Notes under the pieces: generated by a model
What the model was told of the DNA's origin: nothing
Seen by the model: the letters and a program-made list of their open reading frames with translations, nothing else
Database searches by the model: none
From: Trichoplax adhaerens
Lineage: Eukaryota > Placozoa > Uniplacotomia > Trichoplacea > Trichoplacidae
DNA length: 64,000 nt
NCBI RefSeq assembly: GCF_000150275.1
Contig: NW_002060945.1
Location: forward strand, 383,872 to 447,871
Direction: 5' to 3'
Made by a program: the position numbers and the translations under genes
Part shown: in pieces, positions 1 to 13,290 of the stretch
Layout: each line of letters starts with the position of its first letter
Position numbering within the stretch: the first letter of the stretch is position 1

Positions 1-1623
1 CAATTAGGTAAAAGCCTCTTTAAAGAAACATTGTCTATTTACAGACGAAGTTTACATATTATCGACTAATAAGATGAAATGGTACATACGTATTTAGATA
101 GGAAAAAAAATAACGCAAATGAAATGAATTAAAAAATAGGAGAACAATCAAGTGCTATGTCTTCGCATATTGTTATAAAAAACTATTACTGCAATCAATT
201 CTGTACAATATTAATTATCTCTGCTACGGCTACTGTGTCTGTAACATTTTAAATCACAAAGCAGCAATAGAAGAAGATTTATAAATATTGGATATTATCA
301 CTTTTTACATTAACTTCCTGCACATTAAAAGATCATTCGTCATGACGGCATATATAGACGTGATCATCGCTAAATTACCCATGGCTAAATTCCCCAAATT
401 TACTATGCATCAATTTTTCTACTGACATAAAAGTATGGCCTTACAATGCTGTCGTAGCGAAGCTACTAAATAAACTATAGTTCTAGTTATTGTTGTCAAC
501 ATGTTTGCAGAAGTTAAAAATAGATACTTGTTAAAATGGGAATAATTTTAAAAGAAACTAATTTTGTACTGTCATTATAATATTATATCAATTTAGTTTT
601 CCGCAGAACTATAATAATTGTAGAATTTTCCACTCGTATACAAAATCTCGTAAGTTGTAAGTAATAAATGCGATTTGAATACAGTACTATTATTTAAGAT
701 CTCAAGATCGTAAAAATATAAGGTGCACGTAAAATAGCCTCACAATTCTTGTAAAAGTTATAGAAAATTTTATCTACCAGGGCTAGTTATATACAACTGA
801 TTCAATTTGATACAGAACCAGTATAAAATCTGTTATATTCCGAGTCTTTTGTGACTAAATTGCGCCCAGTTGAAGAAGTAAATTTAGTTACAATTACAAT
901 AATATTCATACTTTCTACATCCATACTGTCTTGAAAGAAAATAGAGGTGATGATAACTTAAACAATATTCTACTAATGATTTCTAAGGTGAAATGAAATA
1001 AGAGCTAGTTATAAATCTAAATTTGTAACCAAAGTATTAAATTACAATCTGTAAATTAAATACTACAAGTCTACTGTAAGGCCTATCCTCCCCGATATCG
1101 ACCTACAATACGATACGAAACACTAATGATATTACTGTCGTCAGAAGATTGCCGTAAACTATACATCTCTCTAGATTAAACTATTAAAGCATAGAAATCT
1201 CATCAATAGCAGTAATATAAACTAATATCACATCGTACTATCTGTCGAAAATAAAGGAGTATTTGCCTACCAAAGTCACATAGTGGCAGATTACGTCGAA
1301 AATTCTTACGTAATTGCAGCTAGTACTTTCACTTGATATAATGCGAATTCAATAATAAATCTGAATTAGAATATGATGCTTATAGGTGAACTTTATATAA
1401 CATATAAGCGTATATATATTTGTTCAATATGCGACAAATTCAGTTATCAGAATATAGCTATAGGCACGTAACTTACGTATTTTTCGCATGTAGATTATGG
1501 AATGTACAATGTTCTAAGTGATACTAGTATTATAAACTATCTTATCAAATTGTAGAAAAGTGTAAAGTGCACACTCAAACATCCTACCAATTTAAAGACA
1601 AAAATATAGATAAACCTACAAAA

Positions 1624-1762
1624 TCTCTGATGATTTTTAAATAACACAGTTTATTAGATGATAGCATTACTGAATGCGATATAAAATCAATAATCTCTGA
1701 TGACCTTTAAAATGATGCAGTTATGACAGGAAACTAATACTGGAGGCGACATAATATCAATA
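1624..1762. repeat. Two-copy degenerate tandem repeat, about 70 bp unit
   Basis: Two adjacent units each begin with ctctgatga and end with atcaataat. The first is about 1625-1693 and the second about 1694-1763. They share blocks such as cagtta and gcgayataa-atcaataat with many substitutions between. This looks like an old local duplication with no coding potential. Confidence 0.6.
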
Positions 1763-3202
1763 ATTAGTACAATTCTTTATAAACAGAATTAAAGAATGGT
1801 TAGTGTTTTTGCGACATAAGTTACTTTACAGCAATGAAACTCTGCAAAATAGCGATACAGAAAATCAAGTTGATCGATAGCCCAACATCCTGTGATAATA
1901 TTTTCTTTAATCTAACATATTGTAAGAACGCTTTTACAGTATAGCATTTAGGGAGAAAAATACAATTCAGAAAATTGGATAGATTTTTCTCATATGTATC
2001 GTGTCTTATCCTGCTATATATACAGTAATGAAGCCTATCGATTTTCATAGTTTATAAATGGGCGGAATAGTTATAACAATTGTTGCTTCATATCAACTGG
2101 CTTACTTAAATTAAAAGTTTTTTCATGTTAGCCTCTTCAAAATTATTAAAAAATTTTAATTTACTAATCTTGATAATTTAATTTTGTTCTTAGAGCTAAT
2201 TTCAAATAGAAATATTTCATTGTTATTATTCACATATTACTAACCAATTACTGTAGATCATATTCACATTGTTTAAATTAAACCTATCGCAAATTTTATC
2301 ATGCGCACACTGGCATTCTTTCGAGATTAATACTATAAATTGATTAGTGTTTCTTCAATACTTTTATCGATCAAAATTTATAGACCACTAAATCAACTAG
2401 TGCATTAAATTGGCATACCATAAGCTCTCAATCGCCACTCGATCAATAATGATTCTACTATTTGACGGACTTAAATGATATCATCAAGCTGCTAAAATAG
2501 TAAATATATTACAGTATATTAACGGATCCGCGATAGCTAAAAAAGGTTTTTATCTATTATACTTCAGAAGATACTGTGACGAAAGAATAAAGGTGGTACA
2601 AACTGATCTCCAGAGATATTTTTCTGCTGGATTTGGTTTATCTGATGCCTCATCGAAATCATCGATTAAACATTTTATGATTGACATATTATAAACAGAA
2701 TATATATTACCAAAGTTTTATCTATTTGCATTTCATGCGAATGCATTAATAACGAATTAAAAATTTGATAAAAGATAATCAGCAGCCGAGTAGAAACTGA
2801 GGCTCATATCCAGTGTAAGAGCAAATATTAAAATACATTGATATTATGAAATGATATTACTGTTACAGCATAACGGTTCTAATATTCAATAGCACATATT
2901 CTGAATCATTTGATATTTGCTATTTGCCAAAGAAAATTAGTTGATTATCAATGTAATATAATGGAATCATCAGTCAACTGAAGGCCAAGGCTTTTACATC
3001 TAATGCATCGAATAATTTTACATTTATGTCAATGAAAGGTGGTTCATTGTAACAGAATAAAGGAATCTAGCATAAAATGTGTGCTAAAAATATTTACTAT
3101 TTCATCAATATCCAATAGCATTGTTGAGAAGTTATAGCTGATACACCCACGATAGCAAAATTTTACGAAATAATAGATCTAGCATCAATTTTTCATTATA
3201 AA

Positions 3203-3436
3203 AATAAATCCTTGTAGTATAGTCCCAAATATATCTAAGACTAAGATTGTTAGATTGTGCGAAAATAGATAAGTTGTAAGCGAGATTGTAAGATTGTATA
3301 TGGATAGTCCAGAGTTAGTCTAAGAATAGTCCTTGGTAGTAGTTAGACGAACCTAACTTATGTAATAAAGTGAAATTTACGAGAAACTGCAAGTCTTGTT
3401 TTATCTTTGAGAAGACACTTTATAAAAACTCTATAG
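3203..3436 (+). repeat. Dispersed repeat family 2, copy 1
   Basis: This segment matches 54698-54851 in the same orientation. Shared blocks include aagactaagatt, gacgaacct, cttatgt and gagaagacactttataa, in the same order. This copy carries about 75 bp extra in the middle. No ORF is seen, so it is probably a decayed noncoding mobile element or an old segmental copy. Confidence 0.65.
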
Positions 3437-4825
3437 ACATACAAGAATAAACGCTATCTAGATAACTTTCTAATGATGATCGTTTAACCATAGCTAACAG
3501 TCATTATTATTAACACAGCAAGAATTATCACAATAATGTTCTAAATACCGTACTTCTTTGACTCAATTGTGGTATTAAGTTAGAATTTCGATAGCTACGC
3601 CTGGCGAAGATTAATAGATAAATCATTTATTTAGAAGTGAGCCGCCAATATGTACAATTGTTATTATGATTTATAAAAAAAATCAATCACAACGCTCCCA
3701 GCCTGTTGTAATAAAAATATTTCTGAAATAACTGTCTTAGTCAAATATTATTTTCAAAAAGGCTTTTACTACAAAGCTTAAGAATAGTAAAGCAATAATT
3801 GATTGCTAGCAAAAATTTAATTTAAAGTATCACGAGCTCAAAGGGAAATGAAGTCTCTTACGTGAGTTCATCTCTGTAGTTCTTGAATACATTTCAATAA
3901 ATCATTTATGACAACACAATCTGTCACTATCAAACTTGAGTTATTAAACAAAATACTTTTCCTCAAATAAACCATCATTATCTTCTATAATCCGAATCAT
4001 TCTGCTTAAAATATCACTTTTCTTCTATTAATATCTAGCACCTAATATATAGAAAATTGCTCATTATCAGATATTTAACCTAAACCTCAATTAGACTGAT
4101 ATTACATCCAGTCTTAATAGACAACAAGGATATTTACTTCGTTACTTTAAAAAAGTAGGAAGACCTTTACAAACTTTTGGCATTATGAGTTAGGAAAGCG
4201 ACAAGCTACGGAGATAATAGTCTACGTATAATGTACTTAATTCAACTGTCTTCATAAAATACAGTTAATATTAGCAACCGCTAGCAGAGTCAATGATAGC
4301 TCCAGCGTAGCACTAAGGCCATTGAATAAAGAAATTATCCAACAGTAATAATGTACTATCATTCTATTTACTATCCTATTGCAGCTAATTTGCGCTATTA
4401 CGAGGTAAAGCTTTTAATTTACGATCGTTCAATCGTATTTTAGAATAGGAATAAATAACGTTAGTATGAAGTATCAATAAAATAATCTTTTACAGAGATA
4501 CAATTTAATCATCAATGCTCTTATTCTTAGTTTTTATCCAGTAGAAATATAGATTGTAATTTATGAAGTAATCAATTACGACTAAATTCCTTATCAAAGA
4601 TCGGAACAATATGCTTAATACCTAGTGGCTATAATTTCTTGATGGCATGTTTATTTAATTTCTAATCAATGAGAGTAGTTGATTTTTATGGATGTATATA
4701 TACTACAAATATACATATATTCAGCATTGCACTATACCGGTATACTCTACTTTATATCCATAATCTAATAAAGATAGTATAGAGTAGATTAAATTATTAA
4801 CGTGGATATGGTTAATCAAAGTATG

Positions 4826-4851
4826 AATGATTAACGAAATCGTTAATCATT
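4826..4851. repeat. Perfect hairpin, 11-bp stem with 4-nt loop
   Basis: The left arm aatgattaacg (4826-4836) is the exact reverse complement of the right arm cgttaatcatt (4841-4851), separated by aaat. It lies in noncoding DNA. Short AT-rich palindromes arise by chance in such sequence, so no function is claimed. Confidence 0.5.
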
Positions 4852-7362
4852 GTTAATAGTTTTACCTTCATGTAGTAAGTAATTTTAACGAATCATTAAA
4901 TCGAAAAATGCAGTAAAGAAAACCTAAAATATCTTAAGACTTATTCTAAAGTTGATGAATTCTAATCGTATTGGCAACTAGACTCAATTCATCGTAATCA
5001 TATTATCAATCGATCTAAAAAAACTTGCTTCTTAGAATAGCTTACGATAGACGATATGCTTGACTCGATTTCAAAAGGTTCCTTTCGCCCCATACAAAAG
5101 GATATCAGTCATGCGGTAGGATTATTTCATTCCGTAGTTTTTCTATCGTTCCATTTTAGATTGACTAAAAGTTTCCTAATGTATAACATACAGGTGACAG
5201 CATTATAAAGTAAGATGTTTTATGTATTATAATCCATGACAAATAAAAGAACGGGGATCTTAAAGTGGAAATTCTTAACACAATCATTTTAATCAATAAC
5301 GGAGGATATCTAAATTTTTCCTGACGAATAAATGAGAATCTTAACTATTTGCATATTAAGGTCTAAAAATAATTTAATTGGTACAGATAGGCATCAGTAC
5401 CTCATCAAAATGATTTCAATTACTCCAATAGCGATCTATGTATCGCATTAAGACATTTTAAAACTATAATAAAAAATTTAAATTGATCTCAATACGAATA
5501 CAGTATTCAATTCATATTTTTACAAAGTCCGTCATACAAGTCACCACCTTCACAGTTAATTGTTATTTATTGATTCATACAGAAACGTTGTAATCATATG
5601 TTCGCAACTCCGAATTGGTTCATTTTTTTAGCTGTGAAAAATTTTAGTATTCATCATCTTGCAGTCAATTTTTAATTTTAATCTAGAAGAATGCTGTTGA
5701 ATAGCTTATGCAATGTAGCCAATGAAGCAGACAATGCATTTCTTAATGCATGTATCGCAATTTAGCTATCTTAAATTCGTTAAAGAAAAAACTTGCAAAA
5801 ATCATGATCGATAATATCATTCGTAATTATAATTAATACTTCTCTAATATTTATGCTATAATTAATTTATATCGATTTATATCTATTATTTCTTCGTGTC
5901 GTAAAGTATTAATTTAAACATAAAGATTTGCTAATAAGTTATTTAAAAATTTTAAATTTTAATATCAGTAAATCGTCCCATCAAAACTTTAGGAAATTTT
6001 ATAAAAGAGATATAAAAAGATGAATTAGAAGTAAATTTAAATAAACTTAGATACAATTACAATCAGTATTGCCTAATTTTTGCTGTGTTACTAATTATCT
6101 GACTCTAGTTGATGGCTAATATGTTACGGAGCTAACAGAAAGCAATCTTAAAATAGAAATCTATAGAATAGTAAAGCGATTCAGATGTGATGAAAAAACT
6201 GTTGTAATTTGATAGTTTTTTACTTCTTATCAAAAAATTTGAGCCTTTTTCGAGCAAGTAAAGATGAAATTATTGCAAATGCTTATTAATCAAAGCATAA
6301 GCGCACAGTTACATAATTTACAAATGAGACAGTAATTGTTAATCGATAGACTATAAAAAAAGGCCTATTTCTGCTATTGTGATAGAGCTTATCTTTTGAT
6401 AGAAGAGAGGATATTTTTTAGCGTAGGCAGATGTTAATATTTTCTTTATAAATTATTTTATCGATATGTTAAAATTGAATTTCTAATTCTTTGTATAAAA
6501 TTGATTTATTCTAATACTATAAATAATTTTTTCAATACAAATCTATCAAATTAATTATTTAATTCTCACGTGAAATGCAATTTAACTTGATTAAGCTATC
6601 AATTCTGGTACTTCGTAAAATACGATATCAATACATTTTTGGAAAAGTATAGAATTAATTGAATAATCGAATGCCAACATGCAAAATATACGATGCTATT
6701 TATCCTTAAATGGAATATTTAATAAAAGAAGATGTCGGATAATTTAATTAAAATATTTTATAATGACTATAGAAGAAAAAGTTAAATGAATGAAATAACA
6801 TATATCTTGATAGTTAGGTATAGATACAACACCTTCATCGTCAGCGTTAATCATTTTGTCGTCCCGTAATTATACAGAAGTTTATTTACTATTAAATCTT
6901 ACCCATTGTAAAATATATTACATGGATGAGCAATATTATAGACAATATATAGGTATATAATAGAGTTGTTTGCTTTTAGTAAATAATCCAGCTGATGTCA
7001 TCTCCTGATTTTATTAATAATTATAGTCAATTGAAGTGATTATTATCAATACTAGATGTTTTCTTCTTCAAGTCATACCGACTATTTATTCGTTCGTTCT
7101 GTGATATGTAGAAATTGTGTCTTATAAATCGGCTAATTAAAATTGATTTGTTCAGTCTTAAATCAACTAACGAGCTGAATTGAATAGCGTTGTTACGCTT
7201 ACCTTCATTTATTTAGAGTGTAAAAGAACTTGCAATATAAAAAATTTCTATCAAATTTAGCATCTTGCACCGAAAGTTATATTAACAATCCAGCCGTATT
7301 TAGTAATCTATATCAAATTATAACTTTAATCATTTTAGGTTGGACAGAAAAATTGATTACCT

Positions 7363-8478
7363 ATGGCTGTTAATGGACTAAATCAAACGATTATTAGTAA
7401 CCAAACCAGTGAAAACGTCTTTGGTCGTGATTGGTATGTCAAACGTTTTATGCATATCTTATATTGCGTGCTGGCTACAACGGCTATAATCGGAAATGCA
7501 TTAGTATGCATAGTCATTTTAACTATAAAGAATGGCAAAATGTTAAAGTCTGGTTTGAATTTACTTATTTTAAGCATGGCAATCATGGATACAATGACAG
7601 GTATAGTTATGTTTATTGTGCCATCATTTGCTATACCAGCTTCAGATTATATATATCCTACTGGCAATGTTACTGGGATGCTATTTTGTCGCATAATTGC
7701 TACACAATACATCTTTTTCTTCTTTGGATTTGGTTCAGTTTTTACTATTACAGCCATTGCTATCGAAAGATGGGTAGCTATTGCTAGACCTTATACGTAT
7801 CGAAAGATTATTACATTAAAGCGAACTAAAGTATTTCTGACAGGTTTATGGACAATAAATATCCTTATACCGCTTGATATAGTATTCCAGATGGATTTTA
7901 TAGGCAATGAACAGCCTCCATGCAAATGGAATAATTTTGTTCGAGAGCGACCAGGCATCTATTTCTTCACAATATTAGAAATGATACGTATGTTTATACC
8001 GGTCATCATCATCATAGGATGCTATACTGATATTGCAAAAAGAATCATTTATGCTGCACCCAGACCAAAAATTCATCAATCTTTTCCACGACCCTTCGCT
8101 TCTCGAAGATCAACAAACTCAATTAACACTCGTCGCAAGGTTACTATTATGGTTGCAATATCAGCTCTAGGGTTTATTACATGTTGGCTACCCAACGAAC
8201 TCTATTATACGCTGTACGCCTTCAACGTTGTTAAATCTATTAATGTTGATATTACACGAACCACCAAAACATTGATTGTAACTAGCTCATGTTTAAGCCC
8301 TTTAATTTATACGGCAGCTAATGACGATTATAGGAAAGGTATTTGGCAATTTTTTAACTATTGCAGAGCTACCAAGTTACCTTTACACAGTGTCCATCAT
8401 GTTCGAAATGTTATTGCACCATTAAATGTCAGTAAGAATGTATCAACTCCACCTGCTTATGAAACGGAGAAGCAATAA
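7363..8478 (+). CDS. Class A G-protein-coupled receptor A, single exon
   Basis: An intact 371-residue seven-transmembrane receptor for the plasma membrane; the ligand is unknown. Hydrophobic segments lie at roughly 30-53, 65-87, 105-134, 154-176, 203-228, 258-283 and 299-318. Class A landmarks visible are N45 of the TM1 GN motif, D76 in TM2, C109 in TM3 paired with C187 in loop 2, ERW (135-137) in place of DRY, CWLP (274-277) in TM6, and SPLIY (312-316) in place of NPxxY. N7 and N13 are possible N-glycosylation sites in the short N-terminus. The C-tail ends with a PPAY motif (363-366), a candidate WW-domain ligand. The start is the first ATG (+4 G), with no upstream in-frame ATG seen. It is more distantly related to receptors B and C, sharing ERWxAIxxPxxYRKI, CWLPNE and the SP-IY end. 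The family is clear; the subfamily and ligand are not. Confidence 0.96.
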   Translation: MAVNGLNQTIISNQTSENVFGRDWYVKRFMHILYCVLATTAIIGNALVCIVILTIKNGKMLKSGLNLLILSMAIMDTMTGIVMFIVPSFAIPASDYIYPTGNVTGMLFCRIIATQYIFFFFGFGSVFTITAIAIERWVAIARPYTYRKIITLKRTKVFLTGLWTINILIPLDIVFQMDFIGNEQPPCKWNNFVRERPGIYFFTILEMIRMFIPVIIIIGCYTDIAKRIIYAAPRPKIHQSFPRPFASRRSTNSINTRRKVTIMVAISALGFITCWLPNELYYTLYAFNVVKSINVDITRTTKTLIVTSSCLSPLIYTAANDDYRKGIWQFFNYCRATKLPLHSVHHVRNVIAPLNVSKNVSTPPAYETEKQ

Positions 8479-9409
8479 TTTATCGTGTGTAAATCTATTT
8501 TAAAATTTCCTTTCAATTTAATTTTGTTGTTTATAAATCCTTAAATAGAGCATGTACTGTATTGCTCAAAATTTAGGTTGATCATATTGCCAATACTAAA
8601 TATATCCAATTTAGTCAATAGATAAACCTAATCCCAATTTAAGATTGAAATTGAAATTTCCATTTCACTTGATATCTTGTGGATTCTTTATTGGTAATTA
8701 CAATCATCTATTGTATGAATACGTATACATTGTATATTACCGATCGTATACTATAGAGAAAAAATCTCAGGGATATAGCTTACACTATAATAAAATATCG
8801 ATATCCTAATGTACCATTTCCAGAATTGAAAAAGTGGTGCTCATTTATCGAAATGAAAGCCTACGGTAATTAATCAAAATAATTATTGGTAAGAATGTAA
8901 AGATAGCATATTTTTCTGTCATAAATTTATGACGAAGTTTACCTAAGATAAATCTCGAAATTTCTAAAGTCTCCAGGATTCAGTATCCGTGGACTATTTA
9001 CAAGAACTTAGACGCCTTTGTTTCTACGTTATGCAACTAGAGGACTGGTTTTCTTAAACTATCTTCGGATCTTATACACCTAGTAGCTAGTATTGATGGA
9101 TCATCTTAAGATTAACAGTCAAGTCTTACTTAATAGCCAAATTAATACCGAAATATTTATAGCCATAGGCTCTAGTAAATAATTCTAGATAACTAAACTA
9201 TCGTAGGTCCATTCACAGAATTATTTTAGTACGCCTAATATCTACTACTACTCAAAATTATAACCATGTGATATATACCGATCACGAAATTCCAAATTTT
9301 AGAAAATTAAGGGCTTTATTGAATCTTATACAAAGATTAACTACACACAGCTCTGCTCTAGCCGAATACTACCAACAAAGACTTCTAGAACGAACTAACA
9401 GAATAATCT

Positions 9410-9829
9410 AAAGTTGCATGCTTTTATACTTTTCGTAGCATTCGCAGCTACAGTCCGCACGGCAACCTTTTACCTTATTTTACACATAGTTAAATTATTC
9501 TTAGTAACACTATTCTACTGCGGACCATTATTAATCCGATATGGATACGACTACAGTATTTATGTAGACATTATTCACACCAGCCAAAGTACAATGAATT
9601 AACCATATCCTAATATGTGATTTGCGGTTCTATTTTTACCTATATACTTATTAGTAACTCAGCACCTTACTGTATATAGTCATTTGTACTCTAGCATAGA
9701 GTTTATACCACTACAGTCTATAGTTATGGCTACCAACTATCTCTTATGATAAATATAGAAGTTACGCTACCGTACAATATACTAAACATGGCTAACAGTC
9801 TACAATCATAATATTAAGCTACATTACAA
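9410..9829 (+). repeat. Dispersed repeat family 1, copy 1
   Basis: The sequence matches 42229-42662 on the same strand over its whole length, with only small gaps. Its first 120 bp or so also match the opposite strand at 59560-59682. All three copies begin with aaagttg. The best-conserved block, 9437-9545, can be read as a hydrophobic peptide (FVAFAATVRTATFYLILH) in one frame, and the same frame is open across this block in the other two copies. Copy 1 is open for 62 codons (9414-9602). This is probably a mobile-element remnant, but I do not recognise the family. Confidence 0.75.
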
Positions 9830-12800
9830 ACCACAAGAACTTGTAGCGTAATCCTGACTATCTAAGGGTTAATGTTACCGTCCAATATACAATTTTTTCT
9901 AGCACATCATATCTTCGGTGATTCCTACTGTAAGTAATTAATTGTAATCACCGTATATAAATATCCAATTTGCTAAATTTATTCGTTTAATTCTTCGCGG
10001 CAATTCATACCGTGACCACCCATATTTACGCGTGTAATGTCCAAGAAAAATGTAAATGTACATGCACAAGAACTTGTATATATATACAGTATACACCGTA
10101 CAAGCGATATAATTAATGAGTGAAATCAGCATTCTCACGATGGAACAATTTCACTTTAATCTATTCTATAACTTTATTATTGAACTTGTATGATTTTTAC
10201 AACGTACTTGATTTCAGTGAAATTTTTGTAGCATATTCGCTACTAAAATACTGCAATTTACATCTTCGATTATACGTGAACATATTGAGAATAAATCTTA
10301 AATATATTGAGTAAAGAGTTGTTGTTTCAACAATTTCAGCACGATGAATTACATAAGTCATCCATGTTAAATACATGGCTTCAGTTTGAAAGTATACAGT
10401 CGTGTCTGTCAATTTTTAACAGCCAAAAGTAGCATAGAACAGAAAGGAGGGACACTTACGATAGCGAAGCAATTCCAATTTAATCAACCGTTTAATATTA
10501 CTCTTAAGAGAATCTTTGCATTGTATCTGTTATTAATAATATCTTAAATTTGCTGATGTTGCCTTCAAACAAATATTGTATGCCTACAGTATCGTATCTA
10601 GACTGTGTAAGGATTTTGATTCATGACATTTTTAATAAGATGTTACAGCTTCCATCTTTGGATGTTAATTCATAGAAAGATACCATTCTCTCAGAAATAT
10701 CATGTGTTGTAGCCATTATAGTTTATTAACAATTGCATACTTAGGTTTAATTTATACACTGATCCGCTTTTAACTGTAATGGCTTGAGACCGGTTAAGTT
10801 GTAATTATCTTCCCGTTCTGAAGATATATTCTAGAACTTATCGTTTACTGGAAAGTTTCAATGAAGATTTCACTATCTTTCTATAACTTATTTGACGCTA
10901 ATCCGTTCCTAAACTAAGCGATTGGAAGCAAGATGCAATGATATTTAAAATAATATTCATTCATTTCAATACATCAACATTATAATTATAGTGCTACGCT
11001 TTAGTTATTATACTTTTCAAATTAAGATATCATTCAACATTTATTATGTGCCTTGAATACGTAAGCAATAAATAAACAGATAATGAAGATCCTAAAATTT
11101 GTGTCGCGGTAAATAACCGGTAGCGGCATGATATGTTATTGGAAAAAGTAGAATAATACCATTATTTAAAACTATTTTTGATATGCACCCCTAGTAATAC
11201 TGAATTACGATTAAATCATTTCAGAAAATTGAATTTTCAACACTTACAAGCATATCAATGTCTTAAGGATTGTTTACGTTTTTATCGAGACAGTTTTCAA
11301 AAATGATCAAGGGTAATAGCAATACTTGCTATCCTCAGTAAACCATTACTTTTATGATTTTAAGACTTGACTTCGTATCTAATATTCTCAAGATTTTAAT
11401 TTGGCGGTAACATTAATAAATTTATATCGGAAATACATTTCGAGTTTAATTTCATTTGGAATCCTGTCACATAAACTCAAAATCAACTTAGGTAATTTGT
11501 CTTTCACAAAGACTTGTTGGCTTCATCTATTCCCTTAACGCCTACAGCTGTAATACTAGATCATTATCTGATCTCAAACATCATTGAATTGTTTAACTCT
11601 TCATTGATATTGTGTTGGGAAATGTTATTATGGTTACCAAGTTTAAAATAAAAGGATTTCAATTTCCGATTGCTGAAATTACATTCTCAACAATTGAAAT
11701 AAATAATTCTCAATCACTGATTAGTCTGTTATTTACTGATATTCATTTAGGTCCAGAACGGAATCTTCACTCCTATTCGCTTTTACTAGTAATGTTGAAA
11801 TGATATCGCAATGAAGGCATTCTCTCGCCGTAAATGATATTCTATAAATCAAAGATCAAAACTATTAACAAAAGCAAACAGTAAATGCTGTACAAAATTA
11901 TACAAGTGAAAGTATGCAATAAAATAAGAAATTAAAACATATGCTTAATTTTTTTCAATATAAATTCACATTTGCCAGAAAATTTCCCTGAGTAATTTAC
12001 CTTTCGGAATTTATAAACGCTAAACCACCCGATATCACATACGATATACATAAACATCCGCCAAGTAATTATTTCATTATATTATTTTGGCTAGAACAGA
12101 ATGGCATTCTCAGAGTAATTTATTGTCGATAAAAGGATATTATCTGCTCAACTATAGATTCCAATTTTAAATAGATCCTGTGTTATATTTTGGGATGTGC
12201 TGCCACAATAGCGCTAGAAAATATAGAGTTAGAATATTGAAGCGGGAATATAATCTTATGGGCGTCCTATCAGTAGAATAATTTTGTAGTTCTATATATT
12301 TTTAGTTAAAATTATCCTAAATGCAATCTATTTATTCGTAAAAGAAATATTATAGTATACATATAACCAATTTAAGGTTAAATAAAATGCCATCAGAATA
12401 ATATTAGCTTGTTGTCTTTTTAAAGCTTCTTACGACTTTATTGACGCTTGTAACAAACTTGCTAAGCTATCATATGCTAGTATATATTTCTTTACATTAT
12501 TTTATAATTCACATTTTCTATTACTTAAGTTATTACTTAATACTCGTATGCCCTGTATTTATAACAACATTAACAAATACGTAACTGTTGTAAGGGCATT
12601 GAGGAATACGTCAGCAATCGCATTTTTAGAAAGTGGAACACATAGTAATCTGAACCGTGCTCCAAGATCTAGCTGCAGTATTTGATATTTTGATAAGATC
12701 AATTTACTACAATTCGATGTCTTTTGAAAATAGCTTTGTAGAGATTGATTTAACTTATTATGCTGTAAGGCATCCAGTCAAGCAAGCGTGCATGTTGACC

Positions 12801-12934
12801 ATTTTCCGTATCGTCAACAAATTAAATTGAGTTTGCATGCGAATAGAAATAGCCGTGGTGCAAATTGGCATGATAGCATTAGACAATTGGTCATCTAAGA
12901 CTACGCAATAGCCATTTATCTAAAGTGCTCGACA

Positions 12935-13290
12935 TGTTTCATCCTTTCCACATTTTCTTCTGACTACACCTAGAGCTCGGAGAGATTTACACCCTAAAAA
13001 TTATTCTAAAAGAAATGAACACTTCTCAAAGAATTTGTTCTCTGAAATGTTGTACATGCTCCATTTTATCTTTTCCCCATTTTACTCTATCTAAACAAAG
13101 AAGTTCGGATCGATTTATACCTTGTAAAGCATTGTAAAAGAAATGGATGTTTGATAAAGAATGAAATATTCGATAAAAAATCCATTATGGTTAAGTGTTG
13201 TACAGTACGTGGTCAATTTGATCCCTTCTCCATTTTAATCTATCTAGGCCAAGAAGCTTAGATAGACTTATACCCTCAGCGTGTCTGCAA
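12935..13290. repeat. Three-copy degenerate tandem repeat, about 120-150 bp unit
   Basis: Units starting near 12937, 13060 and 13203 each contain a C/T-rich block ending in ccattt or cacattt, then a form of ctatctaggccaagaagct, then ga-ttacacc or ga-ttatacc with ct. The copies differ at many positions and by small gaps. No coding potential was seen. Confidence 0.5.

Larger units (their letters stand above)
1..7362. other. Intergenic, no gene recognised
   Basis: About 7.4 kb of AT-rich sequence with stops in all frames. The longest open stretch (1821-2048, minus) is 75 codons, resembles nothing I know and lacks convincing splice signals. I saw no tRNA, rRNA or receptor fragments. The stretch holds a two-copy tandem repeat (1624-1762), a hairpin (4826-4851) and one copy of a dispersed repeat (3203-3436). 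Regulatory DNA for receptor A would be expected just before 7363. A possible splice acceptor (cattttag) ends near 7339, so a noncoding first exon further upstream cannot be excluded. Confidence 0.6.

Noticed and set aside
7431-7787. A 118-codon frame in another phase, and a minus-strand frame at 7383-7586
   Set aside because: Both lie inside receptor A and are shadows of it.
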